Positions 21,301-32,640 of a stretch of DNA of 64,000 nt are shown one piece after another. Position 1 is the first letter of the stretch. Each line of letters starts with the position of its first letter. Made by a program: the position numbers and the translations under genes. The stretch comes from Lepas anatifera (taxonomy: Eukaryota; Arthropoda; Thecostraca; Lepadidae). The stretch covers positions 310,001-374,000 of the forward strand of contig JAOTON010002130.1 of the NCBI GenBank assembly GCA_034440635.1, given 5' to 3'. Under the pieces are notes generated by a model, which saw only the letters and a list, made by a program, of their open reading frames with translations, had not been told where the DNA came from and did no database searches.

Positions 21301-23549
21301 CTCTTGCCGAACGTGTCTTGCAAACCGTGTCCTCTGTGTCACGAACCGTGTCCTCTATGTCACGAAGCGTGTCCTCTGTGTCGCGAGGCGTATCCTCTGT
21401 GCCACGAACCATATCCTCTGTGTCACGAGGCGCGTCCTCTGTGCCACGAGTCGTGTCCTCTGTGCCACGAGCTGTGTGCTCAGAATCCTGGAGCTGTTCC
21501 GCTCCACCCAATCCAGTGTTGGCCAGGTCCTGGGTACTGAGATAGCTCAGCAGTCGCGCCTTCTTGCTCAGGGGCCTTGGCCAGCCGCCGCCAAGCGTGC
21601 TCAATGGTAGAGGATCGGACCAGCCGAGCTGGCCCTCAGACTGCAGCACCGGCTCCGTCCCCTCCTGCACAAATGAGACGCTGTTCTTAGCCAGCCACGC
21701 TGACTGGCCCATCGCGCACGGCAATGTCCCGTCCGGACAAGCTGATTGGCTGTTTACGCCATTCGGCAACGCTGATTGGTTGTCTACCCCATTCGGTAAC
21801 ATTGATTGGAGGTCTTCCCCGTTCCGTAACACCAAATGACTGCCTACCACCTGCGGCAGAAGTGATTGGTTAAAGGGACGGTATTCAATCTGATCGGGCT
21901 GCGAAATGTCAGACAGACAGATTTCATCGCCCGGCGAGAAGCAAGTGGAGAACGGCAGCAGTCGTTTCTTGCTACGAGGCGACACCTGCCTTGGTGACCG
22001 ATCGCCCGAAGGTGACTGAGACTGGTTCCGTAACTGGCCAATCTCCGTTGACCACGGCTGTTTCCGTGACTGAACTTTGCCAGTTAACTGAGTCTGCTCC
22101 TGTGACTTATCTCTATCGATTAAATGAGACTGATCTGGTAACAGATGTTTTCTAGTTGACTGTGACTGTTCCTGTGACTGGTTTCTTACTTGACTGAGAA
22201 TACTGCTGACCGCAGTGTCAGACCTGTCACAGGCAACAAGCGCAGCGGTCGCTTCAACGCGATGCTCGCTATCTCTGTCTGTCTGCCACACTTGCAAGTT
22301 CATGGCTGGCTCACTAGGTGGTAGCACTGTCACGCTGACATTGCCATCTCTGTCCGGCTCTACAATGACCGGCATTCCCTCCAGCACCTCCAGCGACATG
22401 TCAGCGACAACGCCGGCGGCGTCAACAGGGTCATCAGGGCTACCGCCAGCAGCACCACAGAGGTCGCCAGACGCGTCCGCCACAGCCCTCTGACCGGCGC
22501 TGACGGCATCGTCACTCAGCGGGGCCTCTCTGGTCGCCTGTGCAACAGGCATGGAGGCACCTGCCTCCTCCTCTACAGCCTGTTCAGTCGGTGCGCAGGC
22601 ACTGTCTTCTGCCTCATCGCCCTGACCAGACGCTTTTGTTGTCCCTGCAACCTCGCCCCTCTGCCTGCCCTCCAGCTTCGCCACATCCACAGACGGCACA
22701 GCGGCCAAACCTCTACGCTGCAGCCGCGTCACTACCGCGTCAGCCTCTTGGTACCTCCCGCCGCCCCCTGGTTCTGAGAGTGGCCTTGGCCTGCAGCCAG
22801 CGGCGCCTCCACGCCGGCCTCATCAGACAGGCCCTCCTGGTTCTGAGGGTGGCCTCGGCCTGCAGCCAGCGGCGCCTCCACGCCGGCCTCATCAGACGCA
22901 CCCAGCCCGGACATGGGCAGCAGCGGCGAGTCCTCCACTGCTGGCAGTGAGTTCGGCAGGCCGCTGGTGCCGGCCGGCATCGGCAGAGGACGCCCCAGAC
23001 AGGTGGCCACGAAGACTGGCGGGTCGGCGCCAGCCGTCCACCTCCAATCGGGCAACGGGGGCTGCGAGCAGCGGCGGCCGACACTGCCACTCAACGCCAG
23101 CGCCGGACTGGCCGCTGGCTGAGCCAGTGCGGCTGAGCTGCTGAGCAAGTGCGGCGGACTAGGACTGGCCGTCAACTGCAAAAGCCCATTAGGAATCTGG
23201 CTAGCATCCACAAGCTCGGATCGGTTGGTGGTATCGGCGCTCTTCCCCGCTGAGACAACTCCCCGCCGCCCCGTACTTTGCCGTGGTGGTGCATCGATAG
23301 GCGATATCGGGCTTTGCCGTGGTGGTGCATCGATAGGCGATAGTGCAGCGGGACCTCCCGCGGTCGCCTCATCACAAGGGTCGGCTCCGTCCGAATCAGT
23401 CCCGCACACCGTGTTGTTGTCCTCCTCGCCACCAGAGGCGCCACTGTCGCCCTCAGTTTCGGACCGGGGGGCCTCTGTAGCCTTGGAGAGCTGAGCCAGC
23501 TTCTTTTTCAGTTTCTTGACGATCAGCTGGTCCTCCCGGTTGAGTGCGC
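12302..23549 (-). CDS. Host gene, giant second visible exon (about 11.2 kb) of low-complexity repeat protein; frame broken by one-base slips
   Basis: Minus-strand exon from an acceptor (CCTGTTTCAG then GCGCACTC) to a donor (GGCAG then GTGAGG). It starts ALNREDQLIVKKLKKKLAQL, a basic coiled-coil-like segment, then becomes acidic and rich in P, S, T and Q with coding minisatellites. It ends PEPWQVALKSL..GATNQLIG in normal composition. Long open stretches are 23549-22766, 22800-20815, 20815-18975, 18830-18355, 18355-17430, 17079-16158 and 16158-13255. Between them the frame changes at homopolymers (CCCCC at 22764 and 18973, CCCC at 16158) or at repeat units one base short (20811, 18353, 13251, near 12700). 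Splice signals and phases are intact, so I favour assembly indels over a pseudogene. The architecture (coiled coil, giant disordered exon, helical end) recalls large nuclear scaffolds such as ICE1, at low confidence. Confidence 0.7.
12483..12925 (-). repeat. Coding 21-bp array, heptad PPTGYTQ
   Basis: About 20 copies. In the frame that joins the downstream splice donor, units read QPPTGYT, with variants QPSPGYT and KPPPGYT. Two shortened units near 12665 and 12705 change the frame. A tyrosine-containing proline heptad superficially recalls the RNA polymerase II tail or PPxY-rich tails; that is only a resemblance. Confidence 0.85.
13107..13350 (-). repeat. Coding 60-bp repeat (4 copies)
   Basis: Units encode VIGPQQAEHCPPAQKRRRLS-like peptides. 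The third unit, near 13225-13260, is a few bases short and shifts the frame, which explains why the long upstream frame leaves the frame used at the exon's 3' end. Confidence 0.75.
14575..14965 (-). repeat. Coding 36-bp array, 12-mer DWQRQQEKQPGT
   Basis: About 11 copies of a glutamine-rich 12-residue unit (DWQ[R/S]QQEKQPGT). The frame stays open over the array except for one imperfect unit near 14800. Confidence 0.85.
15905..16195 (-). repeat. Coding 36-bp array, 12-mer GDLHRAATAGGS
   Basis: About 8 copies; a C-run one base shorter at 16158-16161 separates two reading frames that both encode plausible flanking protein. Confidence 0.8.
17515..18525 (-). repeat. Coding acidic arrays, EPEPVDTASQ and EQEPEPVDIHIS units
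   Basis: Two related blocks. From 18525 to about 18290 there are five 36-bp units (EQEPEPVDIHIS). From about 18230 to 17515 there are roughly twenty 30- or 36-bp units (EPEPVDTASQ, EPEPVDTDTASQ, EPEPVYKDTESQ). A unit with one G missing at 18353 shifts the frame. Within the second block, higher-order duplication is visible: the series around 17700-17830 recurs at 17950-18080. Confidence 0.85.
20715..21480 (-). repeat. Coding 21-bp array, heptad GTEDTVR / DTEDTPR
   Basis: About 35 copies with regular alternation of unit types (VRGTEDT, VCGTEDT, VRDTEDT, PRDTEDT), which shows higher-order copying of blocks. One unit of 20 bp at 20807-20826 breaks the frame; another irregular segment lies at 21290-21320. 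Confidence 0.9.
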
Positions 23550-23833
23550 CTGAAACAGGCGGAAAATATCGAAAGTCAAACCAGACCTTCGAACTATTTA
23601 GACACAGGGGGTGTCGCTTACAACGTTAACTTATTAACGAGCCATGAAAGAGAACTAGAGTTCTCTGCTAGAGCTAGCATATGATAAGTTTTTATAAGAC
23701 ATTCATGACCGTTTTCACGGTGAGTATATCCTTTGTGAAGGGAAGCCCTGAGGCGTAGTTAACCGGTTCACGAGGCAAGTTCTCGCAAATACACGCCGAA
23801 CGTACGACAGACTAAAGCGGAAAAACGAGAAAG

Positions 23834-24678
23834 ACACCGCGCACGAGACCGCGTCAGATCTACAACCGATCTGAGGACCCCGTCGTCGCTTTAATTAGAC
23901 ACCGCGCACGAGACCGCGTCAGATCTACAACCGATCTGAGGATCCCGTCGTCGCTTTAATTAGACACCGCGCACGAGACCGCGTCAGATCTACAACCGAT
24001 CTGAGGACCCCGTCGTCGCTTTAATTAGACACCGCGCACGAGACCGCGTCAGATCTACAACCGATCTGAGGACCCCGTCGTCGCTTTAATTAGACACCGC
24101 GCACGAGACCGCGTCAGATCTACAACCGATCTGAGGATCCCGTCGTCGCTTTAATTAGACACCGCGCACGAGACCGCGTCAGATCTACAACCCATCTGAG
24201 GACCCCGTCGTCGCTTTAATTAGACACCGCGCACGAGACCGCGTCAGATCTACAACCGATCTGAGGATCCCGTCGTCGCTTTAATTAGACACCGCGCACG
24301 AGACCGCGTCAGATCTACAACCGATCTGAGGATCCCGTCGTCGCTTTAATTAGACACCGCACACGAGACCGCGTCAGATCTACAACCGATTTGAGGACCC
24401 CGTCGTCGCTTTAATTAGACACCGCGCACGAGACCGCGTCAGATCTACAACCGATCTGAGGACCCCGTCGTCGCTTTAATTAGACACCGCGCACGAGACC
24501 GCGTCAGATCTACAACCGATCTGAGGACCCCGTCGTCGCTTTAATTAGACACCGCGCACGAGACCGCGTCAGATCTACAACCGATCTGAGGACCCCGTCG
24601 TCGCTTTAATTAGACACCGCGCACGAGACCGCGTCAGATCTACAACCGATCTGAGGACCCCGTCGTCGCTTTAATTAT
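23834..24678. repeat. 65-bp satellite, 13 copies
   Basis: Thirteen near-identical units of 65 bp, beginning ACACCGCGCACGAGACCGCG. Each has the inverted pair CAGATC...GATCTG, which could form a small hairpin. Differences between units are single bases, for example GACCCC versus GATCCC. No coding potential. Confidence 0.95.
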
Positions 24679-25040
24679 CATTTTAATATACATACGTGTA
24701 TTTGGGACAATGGCAACAAGCAATAAAAAATAATGCCGGTATATGTTACAAACAAGATTAAAAACCAGCAGGAGATGTAAACGAGTGCACACTAAAAAGG
24801 CCACCACCTCACAAGCCGAGCCCGGCCAGCCAGTCGCGAGGGGGCGGTCCAGTCTGGACTGAGACTGTGGAATCAGTCATTGAATTTTTTTCAGTATAAA
24901 GTGTTATCTAACCCGGCTTCTGTCAATAAATAGTAAAAACAATGGAGTATACATGTCATGTTTTGTGTAAAATGATTGTGCTAGATCCAGTCTTCACATT
25001 GCAGTCACCAATGCAAAAAGTAATTTTGCTCGAATTCTTC
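24679..25040. other. Unassigned AT-rich intron stretch
   Basis: No supported gene or repeat apart from a short GC-rich segment around 24820-24860. Confidence 0.4.
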
Positions 25041-25044
25041 ACAT

Positions 25045-25206
25045 CACCCCTCCCCAACGGGGTGACCGACCGCACCGTCGCCCGTGCCGCCTCCGGTCTG
25101 GGATCATCCCTCCCCAGCAGGGGTGACCGACCTGCACCGTCAGCCCGTGCCGCCTGCTCGGGTCTGGGATCATCCCTCCCCAGCAGGGGTGACCGACCCG
25201 CTCGTT
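25045..25206. repeat. Short tandem repeat of about 65 bp (2.5 copies)
   Basis: CATCCCTCCCCAGCAGGGGT-type segments at about 25104 and 25170 and a diverged one at 25045, each followed by a GACCGACC-type stretch and, between copies, CCGTGCCGCC. Confidence 0.7.
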
Positions 25207-25214
25207 TGCTCAGG

Positions 25215-25526
25215 CAGTGGCGGATCCAGCCCGTCACTTTGGGGGAGCAAGCCAAAGTTTAAACGCCACGCGTTGAAAACTTTTGTCACAATATAACTTG
25301 ACGGCGAGATTTGGGTAGCCAAAGGCGAGAAACACATCATGGAGTGAAATATATCGCCACAAGTTGTCTGTTTTTGTTTGCAGTTAAAAGTTGAAGCACC
25401 AAAGCCTTGCTTACAAACTAAAAAGGAGACGGGTCAAAAGGGCGGTTGACCATTTGGGGGCAAAAACATAGCTTTACCCCGAGCTTTTCCGTTTGGGGGA
25501 ATGCCCTTCCCCTGGATCGGCCACTG
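25215..25526. mobile_element. hAT-type MITE, 312 bp, with 8-bp target duplication
   Basis: Inverted termini CAGTGGCGGATCCAG (left) and CTGGATCGGCCACTG (right), 14 of 15 matching, flanked on both sides by TGCTCAGG (25207-25214 and 25527-25534). An 8-bp duplication and CAG-starting termini are typical of hAT elements. No transposase inside. Confidence 0.85.
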
Positions 25527-25790
25527 TGCTCAGGCTGTTCGGGCCCGGCAGGTGAAATATAGAAAATAGACACACCTCCTGGGTGCACGAGTGGGAGGAA
25601 CACCCTTAGGACCTGATAACTTGAAATGGCTTTCCAATCGCATATCTTAGGTAGGAACTAAGTAGAAAGCTCAGGTTTAAATCAATATTCGTGAAAGTAC
25701 TACGGAAACCCCAATTCTATATTTCCAGGGGAAAGGCTCTAAGTCCACGCAAAACAAGCTTCTGAGCTCGGTCTGTCCGAGCGTTACAGA

Positions 25791-26745
25791 CACACAGGAG
25801 CGTTACAGACATACAGGGGACATACAGGAGCGTTACAGACATACAGGGGACATACAGGAGCGTTACAGACATACAGGGGACATACAGGAGCGTTACAGAC
25901 ATACAGGGGACATACAGGAGCGTTACAGACATACAGGGGACATACAGGAGCGTTACAGACATACAGGGGACATACATGAGCGTTACAGACATACAGGGGA
26001 CATACAGGAGCGTTACAGACATACAGGGGACAAACAGGAGCGTTACAGACATACAGGGGACATACAGGAGCGTTACAGACATACAGGGGACATACAGGAG
26101 CGTTACAGACATACAGGGGACATACAGGAGCGTTACAGACATACAGGGGACATACAGGAGCGTTACAGACATACAGGGGACACACAGGAGCGTTACAGAC
26201 ATACAGGGGACATACAGGAGCGTTACAGACATACAGGGGACATACAGGAGCGTTACAGACATACAGGGGACATACAGGAGCGTTACAGACATACAAGGGA
26301 CATACAGGAGCGTTACAGACATACAGGGGACATACAGGAGCGTTACAGACATACAGGGGACATACAGGAGCGTTACAGACATACAGGGGACATACAGGAG
26401 CGTTACAGACATACAAGGGACATACAGGAGCGTTACAGACATACAAGGGACATACAGGAGCGTTACAGACATACAGGGGACATACAGGAGCGTTACAGAC
26501 ATACAGGGGACATACAGGAGCGTTACAGACATACAGGGGACATACAGGAGCGTTACAGACATACAAGGGACATACAGGAGCGTTACAGACATACAGGGGA
26601 CATACAGGAGCGTTACAGACATACAGGGGACATACAGGAGCGTTACAGACATACAAGGGACATACAGGAGCGTTAAATACATACAAGGGACATACAGGAG
26701 CGTTACAGACATACGCTCCTGTATGTCCCCTGTATGTCTGTAACG
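25791..26745. repeat. 30-bp tandem array (about 30 copies) closed by an inverted unit
   Basis: Unit CGTTACAGACATACAGGGGA plus CATACAGGAG, phase-perfect from 25801 to 26700 with rare substitutions. At 26714-26745 the unit appears once in reverse complement. Because 30 is a multiple of three, the array is open in several frames on both strands; these frames are not genes. Confidence 0.95.
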
Positions 26746-28430
26746 AGATTCTCAGAACAGGCAACCACCAAACCATACCATACCAGTCAATCTGAAACTA
26801 GGGCCATACTGCACCAGACTCTCTGAAAACGAAAACAAAGCTTTCCATATTCGGCGTATGTCATACACGGAGCAGCGGTTGTTAAGTTGCTAAGTACACC
26901 TATCATACTGCGACTGGAGAAGTCAGCATGCAGCAGACGGGCCGCTGACCTGCCCGGTCAGGGGCGGCCACCTTCACACCGCCGCAGGCCAGTCGATAGG
27001 CCGTTAGCCTGGACACCTGGTTCCGATTCCATCGGTCCGGGCCTAGCCGGGCCATCTAATCAGCAGGAATCGAACGCCTCTCAGCCTGGGGTCGCACAGT
27101 GTTCTAAGGGAAGCCAAAATGGGGCCATTATTCGAATTTCTGACTATTTTTAAAACTGATTTTGATGTTTGCAACCAGTAGCAAAATGACCAGAGTGTCA
27201 TAAATGTCAAACAAACAAATTAAGGCCTATGAAGTCGACGCGACAAGGTATCAAACTGCTGCCTTTGAATCTCTCGCCACATAACACGACAAAGGCCAAG
27301 AGCAATGCTCATTTTTATGCCTTTTTGTAGGCTAAGAAAACGTACAAAATGAGACAAACCAGGGTTCATTAAAAAGCTAAGGGCATGAAGAAAGCGATTT
27401 TGCAAACAGTTTTCTCCAGTGATCGCTACAACTAAATTTGGAGAGCAAAACACGTACCATATACATTTCACATACATTTTGAGACAATGTCAATTATCGA
27501 TAACCATACAAAAAATTGCAACGCCTGCCCCACCCTGGGACCACTTTAAACTATGGCAAGATGTTTTGTCTACTTGCCCTGCAAGTTTCAGTTGCGTCAC
27601 GCTGCGGCAGTGGTGGTGGCCACATATTATACAAGGGCATGTCGCGCGCGCTGTAAGTCGGGGGCCGTCGGCGAGATATACCTGGAGGCTTGAAGGGAGG
27701 TGGGCCGGGGCATGGCGAAAGTTCAGTGCATTGGTTACAATTAGTTAAATGAACACTTTTTGTTGACATTGCTTGTCGACTAGACTTTTTGACCTACTGT
27801 CTTGACGTTTTCACTCAATAATTGTGAAAAAGTGCAATGGTTACAGTATGGGAGAACCAAGCTTTCAATTGATATATCAGTACACTAGCATACTCAGTAA
27901 CCATTCGTAGAATCGCAGCTAGTATTTCCACAGGCCATTTTCAGACCCTACGATGGGGTGAGAACCGAGATACATAAATTAACCCTTCCTCGTTTGCGAC
28001 GTTCAAATAACATCAGTGAATAGAGTCTCACGGCACGCACACGCACTTGTTGCATATTCTTTTATCGTCACTTGAGTTTCGAACTGGATGTGTAAATAGG
28101 GAGGTGCAAATAAGTGTAGAAACGCGGATAAACCTGCTTACAGGTGATACAGCATTTGGACTTAGGAATTTCATTGAAAAAGAGAACGAGCTGATATTTA
28201 CCAAGTAACGAGGTAAGTACACACAGGGCGTTATAAAACGTGAGGCAGGTTCGTTGGAAAGATAGTTCTGTGCGATCGACGCAACGCCAATTCCGTAAAA
28301 AAATACAGTTCGGCCAGGGACCAAGCGAAAGTTTGGTATTTATTCAGTAGGAATCTGTTACCATTGTGGTGGTGTATGAACAAACATATCACCGTTGAAT
28401 GTGATCAATTTCGTCTTCATGGTTGCATGC
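26746..28430. other. Intron stretch without supported gene
   Basis: Mixed composition. A GC-rich segment at 26935-27060 contains a B-box-like GGTTCCGATTCC and might be a decayed SINE, but no A box fits well. Short frames elsewhere have no recognisable domain. Confidence 0.35.
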
Positions 28431-28960
28431 AGTAGCGTTCCCAAGGGAAGGGGGTGGTTATATACACTATAACCGAAACTATAACAGTCTTGGGAAATGT
28501 GGGAAATGAGGGTTTGGTCTTGAAAAACTTTGACCTTGACCTGTGACCTTGAACCTGAGCAGCCCTAACTATAGTCATAGCATAACATACGTCATACTGA
28601 GTAATGCCTGATCAGAATACTGCGGTCAATGAATTGGATTTGAGGCCTTTCACATTGACCTTGACTTTTTGGGTTAATACTGACATATAACCTCATTATA
28701 TGACGTTATGACGTCATCACTCGGTCTACAGTATAGGTGAACTGGTTTGACCGCCCTAGAGCGACGGTCTCAAGATATAGGCTTGACTGTGAAGGCCTAT
28801 AAGTAAAAAAATGTTAACCGATTAAAAAAAAACTTAATCGACGCCCCCACAAATGCTCTCAAATGTGGCCGAGTAGCGTTTTCCGGTGGCGAAAAGTTAT
28901 CTGGCTACTTTGGAAAAATAGGTGCGGGCACTTAAGGGCCCCCTCCACTGCGTGTGTTAA
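28430..28960 (+). mobile_element. Non-autonomous TTAA-type element rich in AGGTCA half-sites (copy 2)
   Basis: Same family as 11242-12079 and 40370-41132. Right end CACTGCGTGTGTTAA with TTAA at 28957-28960. Contains TTGACCTTGACCTGTGACCT and related runs of the half-site TGACCT. Left boundary not resolved. Confidence 0.55.
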
Positions 28961-29120
28961 GTAAGGGTTGAATAACGTCTTCAATGTCAAGAATATCGCG
29001 CGCATACACTTAAAGTGACTGGAAATTAACTAGAACATCCATGCAAGGCCCCCTTATTATCATATATACAAATAGTTATTTTTGTTGCTGACCTAGGGTC
29101 AAATACCTGACAGTCAAGCC

Positions 29121-30760
29121 CAGGGGCGCAGCCAGGGGGAGGGGGCACAGGGGGCACGTGCCCCCCATCGGTGCCGGGGTGCTCTTTTGATTGCCAGGTG
29201 GTGTACCCTCTTTGGGCCGTGCCGCTCGAAATTTAGTGCCCTACGCCGTTGAGCCTAGATGGAACTAGACTGCATTTAGTGATTTAAACTATTGTTTGAC
29301 AATTAAGTGCCTTCTTTATCAGATAGGGCATTCTGTCGCCTTTCCAAGCACCCCGGAAGAGTATAGGCACGTAATCCGTTTCCAGATAATGCCTCATCGT
29401 CGCCAATAATCGGGCAGAGCTAATCTGGTGCCCCCTGAGCGCTGGTCTTGGTCCCTGGAGCTGATCATGTGCCCTCTTAGCTGATCTGATGCCCTCGTAG
29501 ACAATCTGTTCCCACCCTTCCCTGAGAAAATAATTGTGCCTTCTGAGCCTTTATAATGCTCTCTGAGTTAGTCTGATGCCTCCGAGCTTGCCTGGTGCCC
29601 TATTAGATGTTTGAGTGTCCCTTAAGCTGATCCGGGCCCCCTGACTTATTTAATGTCTCTTGTAGTTTATCTACTGTCCAGGGCCGCAGCCAGGGGGCAC
29701 AGGGGGCACGTGCCCCATCGGTGCCGGGTGCCCTTTTGATTGCCAGGTGGTGTACCCCCTTTGGGCCGTGCCGTTCGAAATTTAGTGCCCTACGTTGATG
29801 AACCCAGATGGAACTAGACTGCATTTAGCGATTTCAACTATTGTTTGACAATTAAGTGCCTTTTTGGTCGGCTAGGGCATTCTGTCGCTTTTCCAAGCAC
29901 CCGGGAAGAGTATAGGCACGTAATCCGTTTCCAGATAATGTCTCATCGTCGCCAATAATCGTACGGGTGGAGCTCATCTGGTGCCCCCTGGAGCTGAGCA
30001 TGTGCCCTCTGAACTGATCTGGTGCCCTCGTAGTCAATCTGATGCCACCCCCCTGAGAAAATAAGTGTGCCTTCTGAGCCTATATAATACTCTCTGAGTT
30101 AGTTCGATGCCTCCGAGCTTGCCTGGCGCCCTTTTAGCTGTTTTAGTGCCCCTTGAGCTGATCCGGGACCCCTGAGCTTATTTAATGCCTCCCGGAGTTT
30201 ATCTACTGTTCAGGGGTGAAGCCAGGGGGCACAGGGGGCACGTGCTCCCTGTCACTGCTGGGGTGCCCTTTTGATTGCCAGGTGGTGTACCAAATTTGGG
30301 CCGTGCCGCTCGAAATTTAGTGCCCTGCGCCGTTGAACCTAGATGTAACTGGACCGCATGTAGCGATTGAAACTATTGTTGGACAACTTAATACCTTTTC
30401 GGTCAGCTAGGGCATTCTGTCGCTTTTCCAAGCACCCGGGAAGATTATGGGCACCTAGTATGTGTCAACCTAATGCCTCATCGTCGCCAATAATCGTACG
30501 GGTGAAGCTAATCTGGTGCTCCTTGAGCTCATCTCGTGGCCTCTCAGCTGGTCTTGGCCCCTTGAGCTGATTACTTGCCCTCTAAACTGATCTGGTGCCC
30601 CTGAGTCAATCGAGTGCCCCACTGAGCAAATAATTATGCCTCCAGAACCTATATAGTGCCCTCTGAGTTAGTCTAATGCCTCCGAGCTTGCTTGGTGCAC
30701 TGATAGTTGATTTAGTGCCCCTTGAGCTGATTCGGGCCCCCGAGCTGATCACATGCCTCC
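29121..30760. repeat. Three tandem copies of a 550-bp unit that repeats the hAT left end
   Basis: Each copy starts CAGGG(G/C)CGCAGCCAGG-like, then GGGGGCACGTGC, TTTTGATTGCCAGGTGGTGT, and later GGGCATTCTGTCGC and CATCGTCGCCAATAATCG. So the transposon end, including the terminus, was duplicated in tandem. Confidence 0.85.
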
Positions 30761-31960
30761 CCAAGTTGATTCTGTCTCCTAAGTCAATATGGTGCCTCTT
30801 CAGCTGATTAGGTGCCCCCTAAGCTGATTATTGATGTCTCCTTAGATGGTCTGGTGCCCTTTGAGATGGTTTGGTGGGCCCTGAGCCCACCTTGTGTCCC
30901 CTGAGCTGTTATGTTGCACCCTGAGCTGATTTAGGCTTCTGCCATAGTCTGGGGGCGGGGAGGGGGGCTGGGAGCTGATCTGGCCCCCGAACGGATCTAT
31001 CTGGTGTCCCCTGAGCTGCACTAATGTCCCTTAGTCGATCTGGTGCCTCCTGAGCCCATCTGATGCCCTCTGAGCTAGCCTGGTGCCTCCTGAGCTAATA
31101 TGGTGCCCTTTAAGCTGATCTGGGCCTCCTTACGTGATTTCATGAGCAGCTCTAAAGCCCTGAGCTAAGCTAGGCCCACAGAGGCTGATGAGGGCCCCTG
31201 AGACGGTATGGGGCTCCTGAGCGGATTAAGTACCTCCTGACTTGAGCTGGTATTCCCGAGCTTGTTGGGGACCACTGATCTGATTGTTTGTCCCCGAGGC
31301 TGATCTGGTGCCCTATGGGCCGATCTGGTGTCCCCTGAGCAGCTCTGGGGCTTTTGAACTACTTGGGCCTCGGGGTGGTGAGGGATTGCTGAACCGAATT
31401 AGTGCCCCTGACTTGATATTGCCCCCTGACCTGACTTGAGGCCCCTGAACTGATCTGGGGCCCCAAGAGCTGATCTGGGGCCCAAGAGCAGATCTAGGTT
31501 CTGAGGGTGCCCTGAGCTGGTCTGGGCGCTGAGCTTGTGAGAGCCCCTTAAGTTGGCTTGAGGCCCCCTGAAGTGATCTGGCGCCTTAAACTGTTCTGGG
31601 GCTTCTTGAACTGGTTTAAGGCCCTATGAGCCTATCTGTGGCCCATTGAGCTAGTCTCTGTGACCAATGACCTCATCTCTGGGACCAATGAGCTAGTCTA
31701 GTCCCTGGGTGAAGCATGAACTGCTCTGTGGCCTGATCTACATCAGGGGCCCCTGAGGTGGTCTTGAATAGACAGATAATAAGAACACAAGGCCAACTCC
31801 CATCATCTCGGGGCGGGGTCACTGAGCTAACCTAGTCCCTGGAGGCACAACTGGGCGGATAGGGGAAGCTGCTCTGGAGGCCTCTGATCCACACTTGGGG
31901 CCCTTAGAGCTGGTCTTGAATAGATGGGGAATAAGAACACAATGGAAACTCCTCTGGTAA
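30760..31960. repeat. Degenerate short-unit array (GAGCTGATCTGGTGCCCCCT-type)
   Basis: Successive units of roughly 18-25 bp with the core TGAGCTGATCTGGTGCC; the same motif already appears at the end of each 550-bp unit, so the array probably expanded from there. Confidence 0.7.
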
Positions 31961-32361
31961 AACGGAGCAAACGAGGAATGAGAAATCTCTAAAACGGCTT
32001 GTGATACTTAGGCACCTCTGGTTATATAAATTGTTTATTATACTGGTGGATTCTTGGGAAGGGATGATAAAAAGGCATGTGCCGCTGAGTTCAGAGGACA
32101 GTCCCCTAAACCAGGATTTCTACTAATTAATTTAAATGAAGAACTAGTTTACACAATTTTCAGCCCAGTCACACCATCCCCATCCAAACCACCGGCCTGT
32201 TCACCTTTTATTTACTCTTAACTGGGACCGATCCTTGAGAATATGGAACCTAATAAACGCGTTCAAAAGGTATCTCCCAAATTTTTCCGGCAGCAAAAAT
32301 GCGTTCTTCCAAAGACACTATGCTACTCCACGTCCCACATCGATTGTGAGAGGCAAGGAAC

Positions 32362-32640
32362 TTAATCCGCGTTAAGCCAAGGCTCACTCGTCACGACAAA
32401 ACCAGTGGGCATAACGAATGAATTTTTGATTCCAATATGTCTTAACCTGCACATTGTAACAGATATCACATGCTCCGCTGATTTCTCTGGTGTTAAGTAC
32501 TTGCATGAGTTGGCTGATTCGTCTTTAAATCTATCCAAAATAGTCGTGTTTTGGCACTTCCATGACATTTTGGTGATATTTTTTCCTTTTTCGGTTCTAA
32601 TCGAGTTTTGCTTCTCCGTCAATAATTTATTTGCATTTTT
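32362..32640 (-). pseudogene. Short open frame inside the hAT-type element, unknown
   Basis: About 90 codons, containing KDESANSCKYLTPEKSAEH and GIKNSFVMPTGFVVTSEPWL. A homologous but broken version occurs in the copy at 46680-46955. Conservation between copies may just be common descent. I do not recognise the protein; it may be a remnant of a captured or transposase-derived exon. Confidence 0.3.

Noticed and set aside
12245..23494. Plus-strand frames opposite the giant exon, up to about 380 codons
   Set aside because: Mirror frames of GC-rich coding minisatellites. The minus strand has splice sites with matching phase; the plus strand has none.
23834..24678. CRISPR array (regular repeats)
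   Set aside because: Units are wholly identical tandem repeats without variable spacers, in an animal genome. The same applies to the other arrays.
25717..26776. Open frames of about 250-330 codons on both strands (SVTLLYVPCM repeats and others)
   Set aside because: They are translations of a 30-bp tandem array, whose period is a multiple of three, so all frames stay open. No start context or domain.
28028..28324. 98-codon minus-strand frame with several hydrophobic stretches
   Set aside because: AT-rich intron sequence, no splice signals, no recognised domain.
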